DNA from: CAZTZL01 sp964537715
GTDB taxonomy: Bacteria > Zhuqueibacterota > QNDG01 > DSAB01
Length of the DNA stretch: 64,000 bases
Reading direction: 5' to 3'
NCBI GenBank assembly: GCA_964537715.1
Contig: CAZIAH010000003.1
Span: 1-64,000 of the forward strand
Shown here: positions 1-7,337 of the stretch, piece by piece
Layout: each line of letters opens with the position of its first letter
How positions within the stretch are numbered: position 1 is the stretch's first letter
The notes under the pieces: model-generated
Database searches by the model: none
Seen by the model: only the letters and a program-made list of their open reading frames with translations
What the model was told of the DNA's origin: nothing
Translations under genes and position numbers: made by a program

Positions 1-29
1 TTATACATTATATTCAAGACGTTTTCACA

Positions 30-110
30 CAGTCTCTGAGTTTGGGAACGAGAAAATATGAACGGCCAGTCGCTTCTTTTGCGTCCCAAATTCAATTTGG
101 GCGCAAAAGA
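30..110. repeat. Intergenic palindromic element, copy A
   Basis: Two motifs sit side by side. The first (about 36-55) carries GAGTTTGGGAACGAGAAAA. The second (75-110) is a near-perfect hairpin: arm 75-92 pairs with 94-110 around a single C, with one bulged T at 84. Related degenerate versions occur at 2671-2737, 4000-4072 and 5018-5049, always between genes of this accessory stretch. The function is unknown; it could be a transcription terminator or a repeat of the REP/MITE kind. Confidence 0.6.
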
Positions 111-159
111 CAAAACCATAATTGGCTAAATATAGCGATCAATATTTCCTAAATAAAGG

Positions 160-181
160 AATTTCCTAATATTAGGAAATT
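160..181. repeat. Perfect 22-bp palindrome upstream of the first gene
   Basis: The sequence reads AATTTCCTAATATTAGGAAA followed by TT and is identical to its reverse complement. It lies about 80 bp upstream of the ATG at 261, in very AT-rich DNA, where an operator could sit. No regulator can be assigned to it. Confidence 0.5.
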
Positions 182-260
182 AACATTAATACACATTGGT
201 CGATAAACTTAGGTTAGGAAAGTAAAAATTAAAAACATAAAATGAGATGAGGCTTTCACT

Positions 261-1811
261 ATGAAAAAAAGTGCTTTCACCCTAATCTTATCTCTAACAA
301 TATCCATTCTAAATTTTGCCAATGCTCAATCACAACCAGACTTTTTTAATGTTGGTGTAATTAATCTTCTTACCAATATACCTGATTTTCAAGTTAATGA
401 AAATGATACTACATACGCAGACAAACCTTCCATTGCCTTAGATGGCAGTGGTAATTTTATTATTACATGGGAGGATTTTGATGCTCGTATTGCTGATAAA
501 GATATTTACGCACAGCGTTACTCCAGTGATGGCAGCGCATTAGGCACGAATTTTAGAGTAAATGATGATCAGGGAAATACATATCAGGAAAATCCATCAA
601 TTGCTGCAGATGACAGTGGTAACTTCATTATCACATGGGAGGATAATCGCAATGGTATATATGCTTGGGATATTTATGCTCAGCGTTATTCCAGTGACGG
701 CAGCTCATTAGGTACGAATTTCAAAGTAAATGATGATCAGGGAAGTGTATCGCAAAATTATCCGTCCATTGCCTCAGATGGCAGCGGTAATTTTATTATC
801 ACGTGGTATGACGGTCGCAATGGTAATTCTGACATTTACGCGCAGTGTTATTCTAGTGACGGCAGCCTATTAGGTACAAATTTTAAAGTGAATGATGATC
901 AAGGAAGTGCATCGCAATATTATCCTGCTATAGCTGCGGACTGCAATGGCAATTTTATGATTGTGTGGTATGATAGTCGCTCTAATATTTACGGGCAGCG
1001 TTATTCCAGTGACAGAAGCGCATTAGGTTCAAATTTCATAGTGCCTGATCAAGACAGTAAATACCCCTATGAGCATTCAGTCGCCGCAGATTGTAATGGT
1101 AACTTTATTATCACCTGGGTGGATGGGCGAAATGGTATTGATGATATTTACGCACAGCGTTATCGAAGTGACGGCAGCACAATAGACAAGAATTTTAAAG
1201 TGAATGATCAGCCAAGTGTAATTTATCATAGTAAAAAACCATGTGTCGCCGCAGAAGAAGGAGGTAATTTTATAATAGCATGGGCAGACAAGCGCAGTTA
1301 TCCTGAAAATATTTATGCTCAGCGTTATTCCTGTGACGGAAATACTATTGGCAGTAATTTAAGAATAACAGGTACAAATGAAAGCTTGCAATTATCTCCA
1401 GATATCATATTATGGAAAGGATATATCTATTCTACATGGTCAGACAATCGAGCAGATAGAAGAGATGATGTCTGGGCAAATATTTTGGATTGGGAGAATC
1501 CAAATCCGTTATATATAACTAAAGTTGAGAAACCTCAACCAGCGTCATCGTTTGTTTTACACCAAAATTATCCGAATCCATTTAATCCTGAAACGTCAAT
1601 ACGATATTTTTTACCCCAAAAAAGCAAAGTGATTCTGGAAGTTCTGGATATAACCGGACGTACAATCAAGATATTAAAAAATCATGTTGAAAACACTGGT
1701 GAACATACTGTTACTTTTGACGGTTCGGCTTTATCCAGCGGTATTTACTTTTACCAATTAAGAACTTCAACAGGATTTATGCAAAGCGAAAAAATGCTTT
1801 TGGTAAAGTAA
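261..1811 (+). CDS. Secreted repeat protein with T9SS sorting domain, probable beta-propeller
   Basis: The protein has 516 residues. Residues 1-23 form a signal peptide (KK, hydrophobic core, ANAQ). Residues ~50-410 contain about seven repeats of ~55 residues with the pattern PSIAxDxSGNFIITW, then DIYAQRYSSDGS, then LGTNFKVNDDQG. Seven such units suggest a seven-bladed propeller. From ~430 a C-terminal domain begins with the QNYPNPFNPETS motif and ends in KMLLVK, as in T9SS type A sorting domains, so the protein should be exported and exposed or released at the surface. An ATGAGG-like ribosome site precedes the ATG. The repeats are nearly identical in places, implying recent internal duplication. 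Ligand and role are unknown. Confidence 0.85.
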   Translation: MKKSAFTLILSLTISILNFANAQSQPDFFNVGVINLLTNIPDFQVNENDTTYADKPSIALDGSGNFIITWEDFDARIADKDIYAQRYSSDGSALGTNFRVNDDQGNTYQENPSIAADDSGNFIITWEDNRNGIYAWDIYAQRYSSDGSSLGTNFKVNDDQGSVSQNYPSIASDGSGNFIITWYDGRNGNSDIYAQCYSSDGSLLGTNFKVNDDQGSASQYYPAIAADCNGNFMIVWYDSRSNIYGQRYSSDRSALGSNFIVPDQDSKYPYEHSVAADCNGNFIITWVDGRNGIDDIYAQRYRSDGSTIDKNFKVNDQPSVIYHSKKPCVAAEEGGNFIIAWADKRSYPENIYAQRYSCDGNTIGSNLRITGTNESLQLSPDIILWKGYIYSTWSDNRADRRDDVWANILDWENPNPLYITKVEKPQPASSFVLHQNYPNPFNPETSIRYFLPQKSKVILEVLDITGRTIKILKNHVENTGEHTVTFDGSALSSGIYFYQLRTSTGFMQSEKMLLVK

Positions 1812-1847
1812 TATCGAATTACTATCAAATTGAATTGGAGGTATAGA

Positions 1848-2669
1848 ATGAGAATCGTCTACAGCATTCCGTACCAGGAAAACCCCTTCTGGGGACAGGT
1901 CGCATCCGGAATAGAGAGAAAGGCCAAAGTCGAAAGGGCGTCGGTCGAAGTAATAGGCGCCGCCCATGACGAGAGCAGGCAGGTGGAGCAACTCCAAAAG
2001 CTGTTGGAGAAGAAGCCGGATGCAGTGATGGTTTCGCCCATAAATACCAAAACCGTTGCTGCCGTCTGCAAGGCCATTCGCGACAGTGGCGTACCGATCG
2101 TTTCGGTGGATCAGAATATGACCACCGACGTTACAGCCAGCGTTATTTCGGGGAACCTTCGGGGGGGCGCGGCCGCGGCCCACTTTCTCGCCCAGCGCCT
2201 CGGTCCGGGTAAGGGAGTGGTACACCTTCAAGCGGAGGCTGGTCTTGAGAATGTCATACTAAGGCGCAGAAGTTTTACCAATGAAATCAAACGGAACAAA
2301 TTGAAAATCGTCGGGCAAATCCAGGCCGACAGCAGCCGCCAGAAGGCGCACGAAGAGATGCACGCGTTTTTGTCCGGAGGAACCGCATTCAATGCAATCT
2401 TCGGGGAAAATGATGCCATGGCCCTGGGTGCGGTGGACGCGTTGGCGGAGCATAAATTCCTTCCCTGGCCAGTCATCGTGGGCTTTGATGGTGTGATTGA
2501 GGCGATAGAAGCCATACGCGCCGGTAAAATGGAGGCCACAATCGCGCAAAAACCCGAAGAGCTGGGCGATAAAGCCATGGATATAGTCTTTAAAATCATC
2601 AGGCGCCAGCCGTATGAGGAATTGACCACGGTTCTTCCGAAACTGATCACGAAACAGGATTTGGGTTAA
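1848..2669 (+). CDS. Orphan periplasmic-binding-protein-like sugar sensor domain without signal peptide
   Basis: The start is placed at 1848 because GGAGG (1837-1841) lies 6 nt upstream; this gives 273 residues. The product matches the RbsB/LacI-type two-lobed sugar-binding fold (type 1 PBP): it opens directly with the first beta strand, has PDAVMVSPINTK near 55 and VPIVSVDQN near 80, and FGENDAMALGAVDAL followed by IVGFDG in the second lobe. There is no signal peptide, lipobox or helix-turn-helix, and no transporter or kinase gene adjoins, so a cytoplasmic sensor or a displaced domain is possible. Base composition is clearly more GC-rich than the AT-rich genes on both sides, which suggests a separate origin. 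Confidence 0.75.
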   Translation: MRIVYSIPYQENPFWGQVASGIERKAKVERASVEVIGAAHDESRQVEQLQKLLEKKPDAVMVSPINTKTVAAVCKAIRDSGVPIVSVDQNMTTDVTASVISGNLRGGAAAAHFLAQRLGPGKGVVHLQAEAGLENVILRRRSFTNEIKRNKLKIVGQIQADSSRQKAHEEMHAFLSGGTAFNAIFGENDAMALGAVDALAEHKFLPWPVIVGFDGVIEAIEAIRAGKMEATIAQKPEELGDKAMDIVFKIIRRQPYEELTTVLPKLITKQDLG

Positions 2670-2670
2670 A

Positions 2671-2737
2671 AACTGAGTTCAGGAACGAGAAAAAGTACGA
2701 TTTTATCCTGCGTCCAAAATTTAATTTGAGACGCAAC
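2671..2737. repeat. Intergenic palindromic element, copy B
   Basis: Motif 1 (2671-2694) contains GAGTTCAGGAACGAGAAAAA. Motif 2 (2705-2737) forms a hairpin with outer arms TGCGTC and GACGCA and inner AATT pairing. Layout and spacing match copy A. Confidence 0.55.
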
Positions 2738-2784
2738 TGGTTTCAAACAGTGTTTTTGTGTTTGTAATATTTTCATACAACCTA

Positions 2785-2834
2785 TTGACATTTATTCTTA
2801 CAATCCTTATATTAAATCAATCCTAAAACGGAGG
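2785..2834 (+). promoter_or_regulatory. Sigma-70 promoter and ribosome site for the Panacea TA pair
   Basis: TTGACA (2785-2790), a 17-nt spacer and TATATT (2808-2813) form a near-consensus housekeeping promoter. GGAGG at 2830-2834 lies 7 nt before the ATG at 2842, so the leader is only about 20 nt. Confidence 0.75.
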
Positions 2835-2841
2835 AAACCGT

Positions 2842-3636
2842 ATGAGTTTCAAGCCAAATCGGCTTGGCGCCAGAATCAAACAACTGCGTAACAAGTCCGG
2901 CTTCAGCCAGCAAAAACTTGCGGAGATATTGAGTATCCCTCGTCCGGCGATTTCCCAGATCGAAAATGGGACACGCGCCGTAACGGCCGACGAACTGGTC
3001 CGGCTTTCTACAATATTCCATACGAATGTCGATGTTTTACTCGATTTAAAAACAGAGCCCGAAGTGATTTTACAGCAACCGACAGAGCAAAAGAAAAAAC
3101 CGAAATTCGAATTACGTAAAAACATTCCCCAAAAAAATGTGGAAAAATTCAAGGAAGTTCTTCTTTATATTCTGGACCAGGTCGGGTCCAAAGCTAACAT
3201 CTGCGAAACAGTTATCTACAAGCTCCTCTACTTTATCGATTTCGACTATTACGAAAAATACGAAGAACAATTCATGGGCGCCCAGTATATCAAAAACCGC
3301 TTCGGCCCCACCCCTGTCGAATTTGCAAAAGTGGTCGAGCAAATGATCAATGACAAAGAGATCGAAAAAATTAAAAGCAACTACTTTGAATATCCGCAAA
3401 CCAAGTATTTGCCATTGAGAAAACCCGATCTCTCCAAACTCTCTGCCACAGAACTGTCCGTCATCAAGGATGTGTTGAACCGTTTGTCCGATATGAACGC
3501 CACACAGATCAGTCACTATTCACACGAAGACGTTCCCTGGAAAACCTCTAAAGACGGCGAGATCATCGAATACGAATCCGTATTTTACCGCACACCCGCG
3601 TATTCGGTAAGGGAATACGAGAACGATGGCGCTTGA
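2842..3636 (+). CDS. Panacea-domain (DUF4065) antitoxin with N-terminal XRE helix-turn-helix
   Basis: The protein has 264 residues. Residues ~8-66 are an XRE/Cro helix-turn-helix (RIKQLRNKSGFSQQKLAEIL, then PAISQIENGTR). A charged linker (~67-95) leads to a Panacea/SocA-like domain (~95-245) with KLLYFIDFDYYEKY, FMGAQYIKNRFGPTP and a C-terminal ISHYSHEDVPWK. In this family (PanAT systems) the Panacea domain neutralises very diverse toxins, and the DNA-binding domain would repress the operon. The stop overlaps the start of the downstream RelE-like gene by 11 bp, the usual layout of an antitoxin-first type II pair. Confidence 0.85.
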   Translation: MSFKPNRLGARIKQLRNKSGFSQQKLAEILSIPRPAISQIENGTRAVTADELVRLSTIFHTNVDVLLDLKTEPEVILQQPTEQKKKPKFELRKNIPQKNVEKFKEVLLYILDQVGSKANICETVIYKLLYFIDFDYYEKYEEQFMGAQYIKNRFGPTPVEFAKVVEQMINDKEIEKIKSNYFEYPQTKYLPLRKPDLSKLSATELSVIKDVLNRLSDMNATQISHYSHEDVPWKTSKDGEIIEYESVFYRTPAYSVREYENDGA

Positions 3637-3994
3637 TATTGTCCAGCGGCCGGAGTTTGAAAAAGAGTTTAAGAAGCTTCGAAAGCGATTTCGAACACTC
3701 GATGAAGATCTGGATATTTTCATCAGATCGGCGCTCACACTGTTTCACGAACAAGGTATCGATTATGGCGGCATTACCGCTGTTTCGGATCTGGGCATTG
3801 AAGAACCAAAGATTTATAAAGTCAGGAAATTCGCCTCCCGATCCCTCAAAGGAAGAGGAAACCAATCCGGCATTCGTATAATCTATGCGTACTTCAAAAA
3901 CGAAGACCGGATCGAGTTTGTTGAAATCTATTTCAAAGGAGATAAAGAAAACGAAGACAGAGAAAGGATAAAAAAGAGTTATATGAAAGATTGA
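3626..3994 (+). CDS. RelE/HigB-like toxin of the Panacea TA pair
   Basis: The protein has 122 residues. The start at 3626 lies inside the antitoxin gene (11-bp overlap, translational coupling). N-terminal basic helices (FEKEFKKLRKRF) and the C-terminal strands GIRIIYAYF and FVEIYFKGDKENEDRERIKK match RelE-superfamily mRNA-interferase-like toxins. By family, it would cleave mRNA at the ribosome when freed from the antitoxin. Catalysis was not tested against a structure. The pair shares one promoter at 2785-2813. Confidence 0.8.
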   Translation: MALDIVQRPEFEKEFKKLRKRFRTLDEDLDIFIRSALTLFHEQGIDYGGITAVSDLGIEEPKIYKVRKFASRSLKGRGNQSGIRIIYAYFKNEDRIEFVEIYFKGDKENEDRERIKKSYMKD

Positions 3995-3999
3995 ACATT

Positions 4000-4072
4000 A
4001 TCCTGCATCCCAAATTCAATTTAGGATATAACTAATTTAACTCCCAAGTCCAACTTGAGAGTGAGAAAAAAC
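4000..4072. repeat. Intergenic palindromic element, copy C (motifs in reverse order)
   Basis: Motif 2 (4000-4032, ATCCTGCATCCCAAATTC core) precedes motif 1 (4039-4072, AACTCCCAAGTCCAACTTG core, ending GTGAGAAAAAAC). Each forms an imperfect hairpin. The order is swapped relative to copies A and B, so the two motifs are separable units. Confidence 0.55.
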
Positions 4073-4082
4073 AGTTATAGTG

Positions 4083-5006
4083 ATGAAAAAATATAAATCA
4101 ATAAAAATAGTTGAAAAATCTACAGCAGAAGATTTTTTAAATTACTTAAATCCACGTCGGAGTCATTGGGGCAATACAAGTGATCTTCCTTGGATATTTA
4201 GAGGACAGAAAAAATCTACATGGTCCTTACAGCCACGAGCATGGCGAAAAGATGGTCAATTATTCTTGAAATCAATATATAAAAAATTACGGCCCTATGT
4301 GGAATTTGAATATGATCAATCTCTTTGTCATTTTACTGAATTAAAAAAAATAAAAAAGAAAATTGCAATTGAAGGCTTTCTTCAATCTGCGGCTGAATAT
4401 GAATCTACGTGGCAGTTTGCTAATTTGGCAGATGAATTAGGTTATCCTGTATTTGAACATGATCGACTTATGAGTGGGGAAGATTTTATTAAAACTCATA
4501 ATGTAGATCACAAGTGGTACCCTTTAAATATACCACTCGCTTTTTGTCTGTCTCAGCATCATGGTATACCAACAAGATTACTCGATTGGACCTATAATTC
4601 AATGGTAGCTGCCTATTTTGCTGCTGAAAAACATAACAGTAACTGTGACAAAATTTCTGTGTGGGCCATTAATTCAAAATTTCTAAAAATTCATAACTGT
4701 CTAAAGGTACAAACATGCCCTAGACATCAACATAGTTTTCTACATGCACAAAGTGGCCTATTTTTATACTATGAAAAAGCTAATGAATACTATTACAAAA
4801 ATGAACAATGGCCAATATTTGAAGATATAATTGAATCTAAATTTAATGATAACGAAAATATTCCTATAATAAAAATTGATTTACGTGCAACCGAATCTAA
4901 TGAGGTACTCAGATTACTTTGGAAAGAAAGAATAACGAAAGCTCATTTGATGCCAATACATGATACTATAACTAAAACAATTCAATTAAAATGGGAATTG
5001 TTTTAA
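4083..5006 (+). CDS. FRG-domain protein
   Basis: The product has about 307 residues. GTG at 4080 directly precedes the ATG chosen here, and no clear ribosome site decides between them. The N-terminal part has PWIFRGQKKSTWSLQPRAWR (~33-52), the FxGRGQ-like signature that gives the FRG domain its name. The central part has PLAFCLSQHHGIPTRLLDWT (~151-170) followed by NSMVAAYFAAE, the second conserved FRG block. No transmembrane segment or signal is seen. The biochemical activity of FRG domains is not established; they often lie in defence and mobile regions. The gene sits between two palindromic elements and upstream of a kinase-like gene, separated by 121 bp, so co-transcription is uncertain. 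Confidence 0.75.
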   Translation: MKKYKSIKIVEKSTAEDFLNYLNPRRSHWGNTSDLPWIFRGQKKSTWSLQPRAWRKDGQLFLKSIYKKLRPYVEFEYDQSLCHFTELKKIKKKIAIEGFLQSAAEYESTWQFANLADELGYPVFEHDRLMSGEDFIKTHNVDHKWYPLNIPLAFCLSQHHGIPTRLLDWTYNSMVAAYFAAEKHNSNCDKISVWAINSKFLKIHNCLKVQTCPRHQHSFLHAQSGLFLYYEKANEYYYKNEQWPIFEDIIESKFNDNENIPIIKIDLRATESNEVLRLLWKERITKAHLMPIHDTITKTIQLKWELF

Positions 5007-5017
5007 TAAATTAATTT

Positions 5018-5049
5018 CAGTCCTAAGTTCAACTCGGAACTGAGAAGAA
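5018..5049. repeat. Intergenic palindromic element, copy D (motif 1 only)
   Basis: CAGTCCTAAGTTCAACTCGG followed by AACTGAGAAG forms a hairpin in which AGTCCTAAGTT pairs imperfectly with AACTCGGAACT. It is related to motif 1 of copies A-C; motif 2 is absent. Confidence 0.5.
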
Positions 5050-5127
5050 TTGAAGGACATATCAATATTTGGCATACAATGTAAAACCGAATAACTATTG
5101 GTTTGCCAGTAAAAAATTGAGAACATA

Positions 5128-6249
5128 ATGAAAAAATTAAATCGCGAAAGTCAATGGCATCTTCTTTGGAAATGCTCACAAGAATTCTGGATTCAGGGAG
5201 AGAAAAATTATGAACTCCATTCATTTGATGATCACCAAATTAAAAACCTGCAAGTACTTATCGATGAAGGATATTTTACTGAAAAGGATAACTGGTCAGT
5301 TGAAATAACTGCCACTGGTCTCGATTATGTGGGCGTTCCACCAGAACATAAAGAGCTTCAATTGAAAGTAGTTCAATTCATGTACGAAAATCATATTGAA
5401 GAAGAATACTTTTCATTGCATAAAATTTCGGATACTTTGCAAATAGATCGAAAGAAGCTATACGCATCAATCTGCTATTGGGATCTTAAAGGACTACTCA
5501 ATGAATACTTACTACTAGCTGATTGGGAGGTTAATTTTACTCCTTCTACTGATCTTTATAAAACATATAACTATGCAATTGAAGTTCTCGGTACAGAACA
5601 GCTTCCCCCAGAGCTTTCTGAACTAAGATTTGTAAAAGGATTGAAAAAAATAAGCCCAGGTGGTTCTAGTATGATTTATAGTTGGTTTAACATTGAGCTT
5701 AGTAGAGAAGAAGCTATAAAAATCTTACATGAGGATCAAAGTATTGGTTACGAATCTTTAATCCTTGAAGCAAAACGTCTTGCAAGCCTCAAACATCCTA
5801 ATATTGTCACTATTTATGACATAGCAGCTACAATTAATCCTGAATCGGGAAATCCTCAACCTTGTCTACGTCTTGAACTTATTGAAGGAACTCAATTATT
5901 TGATGAGCTTTCAATGGAAGCTAAGCCAGATCTAAGTTTAAGGATTAAATGGCTTTCTGAAATATTGTCTGCACTTGAGTATTCGAATTCAAAGGGAATA
6001 TATCATGCCGATTTGCATAGTTCTAATGTGCTTATTAATAAAAATGATTCCGCAGTGTTAATAGATTTTGGAGGTGACCGGAGTAGCTCTCTTTTAAAAA
6101 CTCATAAAATTGAACAGCAATTTGCGGGAATAACTGGCCTTTTTGTAGAGGTACTTAAAGAAACATTATCGGAAGAAGAAGTAAGTCAAACGAATACATT
6201 CAATTCGATTAAAAAATTCAAGGCTTTCCTAAACAAACACAGAGCTTGA
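5128..6249 (+). CDS. Hanks-type Ser/Thr protein kinase with unfamiliar N-terminal region
   Basis: The protein has 373 residues. Residues ~1-160 look like two helical, winged-helix-like segments and match no family I can name. Residues ~168-345 form a protein-kinase fold: a glycine-rich loop (PGGSSMIYSW ~177), the ATP lysine in EEAIKIL (K198), an alpha-C glutamate near E214, the catalytic loop HADLHSSN (293-300, D295, N300) and IDFGGD (D313). All catalytic residues are therefore present, with HAD replacing HRD. The domain is short, with a reduced C-lobe after DFG. There is no transmembrane segment or PASTA domain. Placement between an FRG gene and TA modules suggests a role in defence or stress, but that is inference. 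Confidence 0.75.
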   Translation: MKKLNRESQWHLLWKCSQEFWIQGEKNYELHSFDDHQIKNLQVLIDEGYFTEKDNWSVEITATGLDYVGVPPEHKELQLKVVQFMYENHIEEEYFSLHKISDTLQIDRKKLYASICYWDLKGLLNEYLLLADWEVNFTPSTDLYKTYNYAIEVLGTEQLPPELSELRFVKGLKKISPGGSSMIYSWFNIELSREEAIKILHEDQSIGYESLILEAKRLASLKHPNIVTIYDIAATINPESGNPQPCLRLELIEGTQLFDELSMEAKPDLSLRIKWLSEILSALEYSNSKGIYHADLHSSNVLINKNDSAVLIDFGGDRSSSLLKTHKIEQQFAGITGLFVEVLKETLSEEEVSQTNTFNSIKKFKAFLNKHRA

Positions 6250-6252
6250 GAA

Positions 6253-6408
6253 GAAAGATAAACAATGACCTCTAAAAAAGAAACAAAAACCTCACCGGCC
6301 GCAAAGTTTACAGTCAGTCGCTTTGCATTTAGCTTGCAGCGTTCGCAGAGACCTATTGTCAGGCAAAGGTATCAAATTCTTCTTGATTTAACACATTCAA
6401 TTGTGTAA
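6253..6408 (+). pseudogene. Duplicated hlyIII 5' end (direct repeat 1) with a 47-codon remnant ORF
   Basis: Bases 6253-6307 closely match 8085-8138, the leader and first ~13 codons of the hemolysin III gene, with one 1-nt indel that shifts the frame. An ATG at 6265 opens 47 codons beginning MTSKKETKTSPAAKF and ending at TAA 6406-6408; beyond the repeat it resembles nothing I recognise. It is most simply a leftover of a duplication. No protein product is claimed. Confidence 0.6.
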
Positions 6409-6419
6409 ATTGTTACACA
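6402..6419. promoter_or_regulatory. Inverted repeat upstream of vapB, candidate VapBC operator
   Basis: TGTGTAA (6402-6408) and TTACACA (6413-6419) are perfect inverted arms separated by ATTG, about 20 bp before the vapB ATG. VapB antitoxins with dimeric DNA-binding N-termini usually autoregulate through such sites. Confidence 0.5.
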
Positions 6420-6439
6420 CTATTTCAGGGAGACTAAAA

Positions 6440-6640
6440 ATGGCAACCAATTTAGCAATTGATGATTCACTCATTGAAGAAGCAAAAACAGTCGGTCATC
6501 ATAAAACAAAAAAAGACGCTGTCACTATTGCTTTAAAAGAATATATTCAAAGACACAAGCAATCTGAAATTCTCAATCTTTTCGGAAAAATTGAGTATGA
6601 CAATAAATATAATTATAAAAAACAAAGAAATATCAATTGA
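6440..6640 (+). CDS. vapB: VapB-family antitoxin
   Basis: The start at 6440 follows AGGGAGA (6427-6433); an earlier in-frame start at 6401 would place codons inside the operator-like repeat and is less likely. The product has 66 residues: MATNLAIDDSLIEEA with KKDAVTIALKEYIQRHKQ is typical of the short ribbon-helix-helix VapB antitoxins (VapB_antitoxin/RHH_5-like). The C-terminus is basic and probably binds the toxin. Its stop overlaps the TTG start of vapC. It would bind the inverted repeat upstream and inhibit VapC. Confidence 0.8.
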   Translation: MATNLAIDDSLIEEAKTVGHHKTKKDAVTIALKEYIQRHKQSEILNLFGKIEYDNKYNYKKQRNIN

Positions 6641-7062
6641 AAATATTGGTTGATACATGTATCTGGTCATTGGCATTAAGGCGCACTAATGACAATATGA
6701 TTGAAACAGTTCAAATACTGAAGAATTTAATTCTTGAACAAAAAGTCCAAATGATTGGACCAATTAGACAAGAATTACTTTCAGGAATAAAATCAGAGAA
6801 ACAATTCAATACTTTAAAATCTTACTTATCCGCCTTCCCGGATTTGCCTATTAAAACACAAGATTATGAATTAGCCGTAGAATATTTCAATGTAAATCGG
6901 GAAAATGGAATTCAAGGCTCAAATACTGATTTCTTAATATGTGCTTTGTCTCATAATTATGAAATGCCAATTTTTACAAAAGACAAAGATTTTAAGCAAT
7001 ATGCCAAATATTGTCCAATATTAATATATAATGAAATTAAGTACGATTCAGGTATAATTTAA
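6637..7062 (+). CDS. vapC: VapC-family PIN-domain ribonuclease toxin
   Basis: The product has 141 residues and starts at a TTG (6637) overlapping the vapB stop in a TTGA arrangement. The PIN-domain acidic residues are visible: D6 in ILVDTCIW, E46 in IRQELLSG, D98 in SNTDFLICA, and D116/D118 in FTKDKDF. PIN toxins cleave specific RNAs, often tRNAs, in a metal-dependent manner. All the active-site carboxylates are there and the length is normal, so the toxin looks functional. Confidence 0.88.
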   Translation: MKILVDTCIWSLALRRTNDNMIETVQILKNLILEQKVQMIGPIRQELLSGIKSEKQFNTLKSYLSAFPDLPIKTQDYELAVEYFNVNRENGIQGSNTDFLICALSHNYEMPIFTKDKDFKQYAKYCPILIYNEIKYDSGII

Positions 7063-7078
7063 TTTTGAGGTAAAAATC

Positions 7079-7283
7079 ATGGAAGCGAGTAAAGAACTAT
7101 TACAAAAAGCTCTCGAACTGAATCCCAAAGATAGGATATTATTAGAGGGACTCATTGAAAGTTTGGATGAACCAGACAAAAACCATCGATGAAATTTGGG
7201 TTGAAGAAGCTGAAAGAAGACTAAAAGCATACCGAGATGACAAAATCAAAGGCCTTAATTATAACGAAGTCTTTGGAGAGTAA
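7079..7283 (+). pseudogene. Frameshifted addiction-module antitoxin (Unstab_antitox/PF09720-like), toxin missing
   Basis: From ATG 7079 the frame reads MEASKELLQKALELNPKDRI and on to LIESLDEPDK, then stops early at 7190-7192. Removing one A from the five-A run at 7178-7182 restores the family's C-terminal half: TIDEIWVEEAERRLKAYRD, then KIKGLNYNEVFGE and a TAA at 7281. This is the usual short antitoxin that precedes RelE/ParE-type toxins, but no toxin follows; the next frame (TTG 7287) stops after a few codons. It is therefore a broken remnant of a TA module, unless the extra A is a sequencing error. A GAGG site precedes the start. Confidence 0.75.
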
Positions 7284-7306
7284 CTTTTGAATATTGTGAT
7301 ATAAAT

Positions 7307-7337
7307 AGAGAGATAAACAATGACATCTAAAAAAGAA
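7307..7337. repeat. Direct repeat 2 of the hlyIII-type start region
   Basis: The leader AGAGAGATAAACA, the ATG and ACATCTAAAAAAGAAA match the start regions at 6253 and 8085 almost base for base. Here they form the start of the MNT nucleotidyltransferase gene. Confidence 0.6.

Noticed and set aside
1767..2231. Minus-strand frame across the end of the first gene and the PBP-like gene
   Set aside because: It spans two plus-strand genes and the gap between them and reads as low-quality protein; a shadow.
4083..6249. Assigning the FRG/kinase pair to a named phage-defence system
   Set aside because: I cannot match the gene pair to a described system from sequence alone; only a possible defence role is suggested.
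6265..6408. 47-residue ORF as a real small gene
   Set aside because: Its start is a frameshifted copy of the hlyIII start and the rest shows no features, so it is treated as a remnant.
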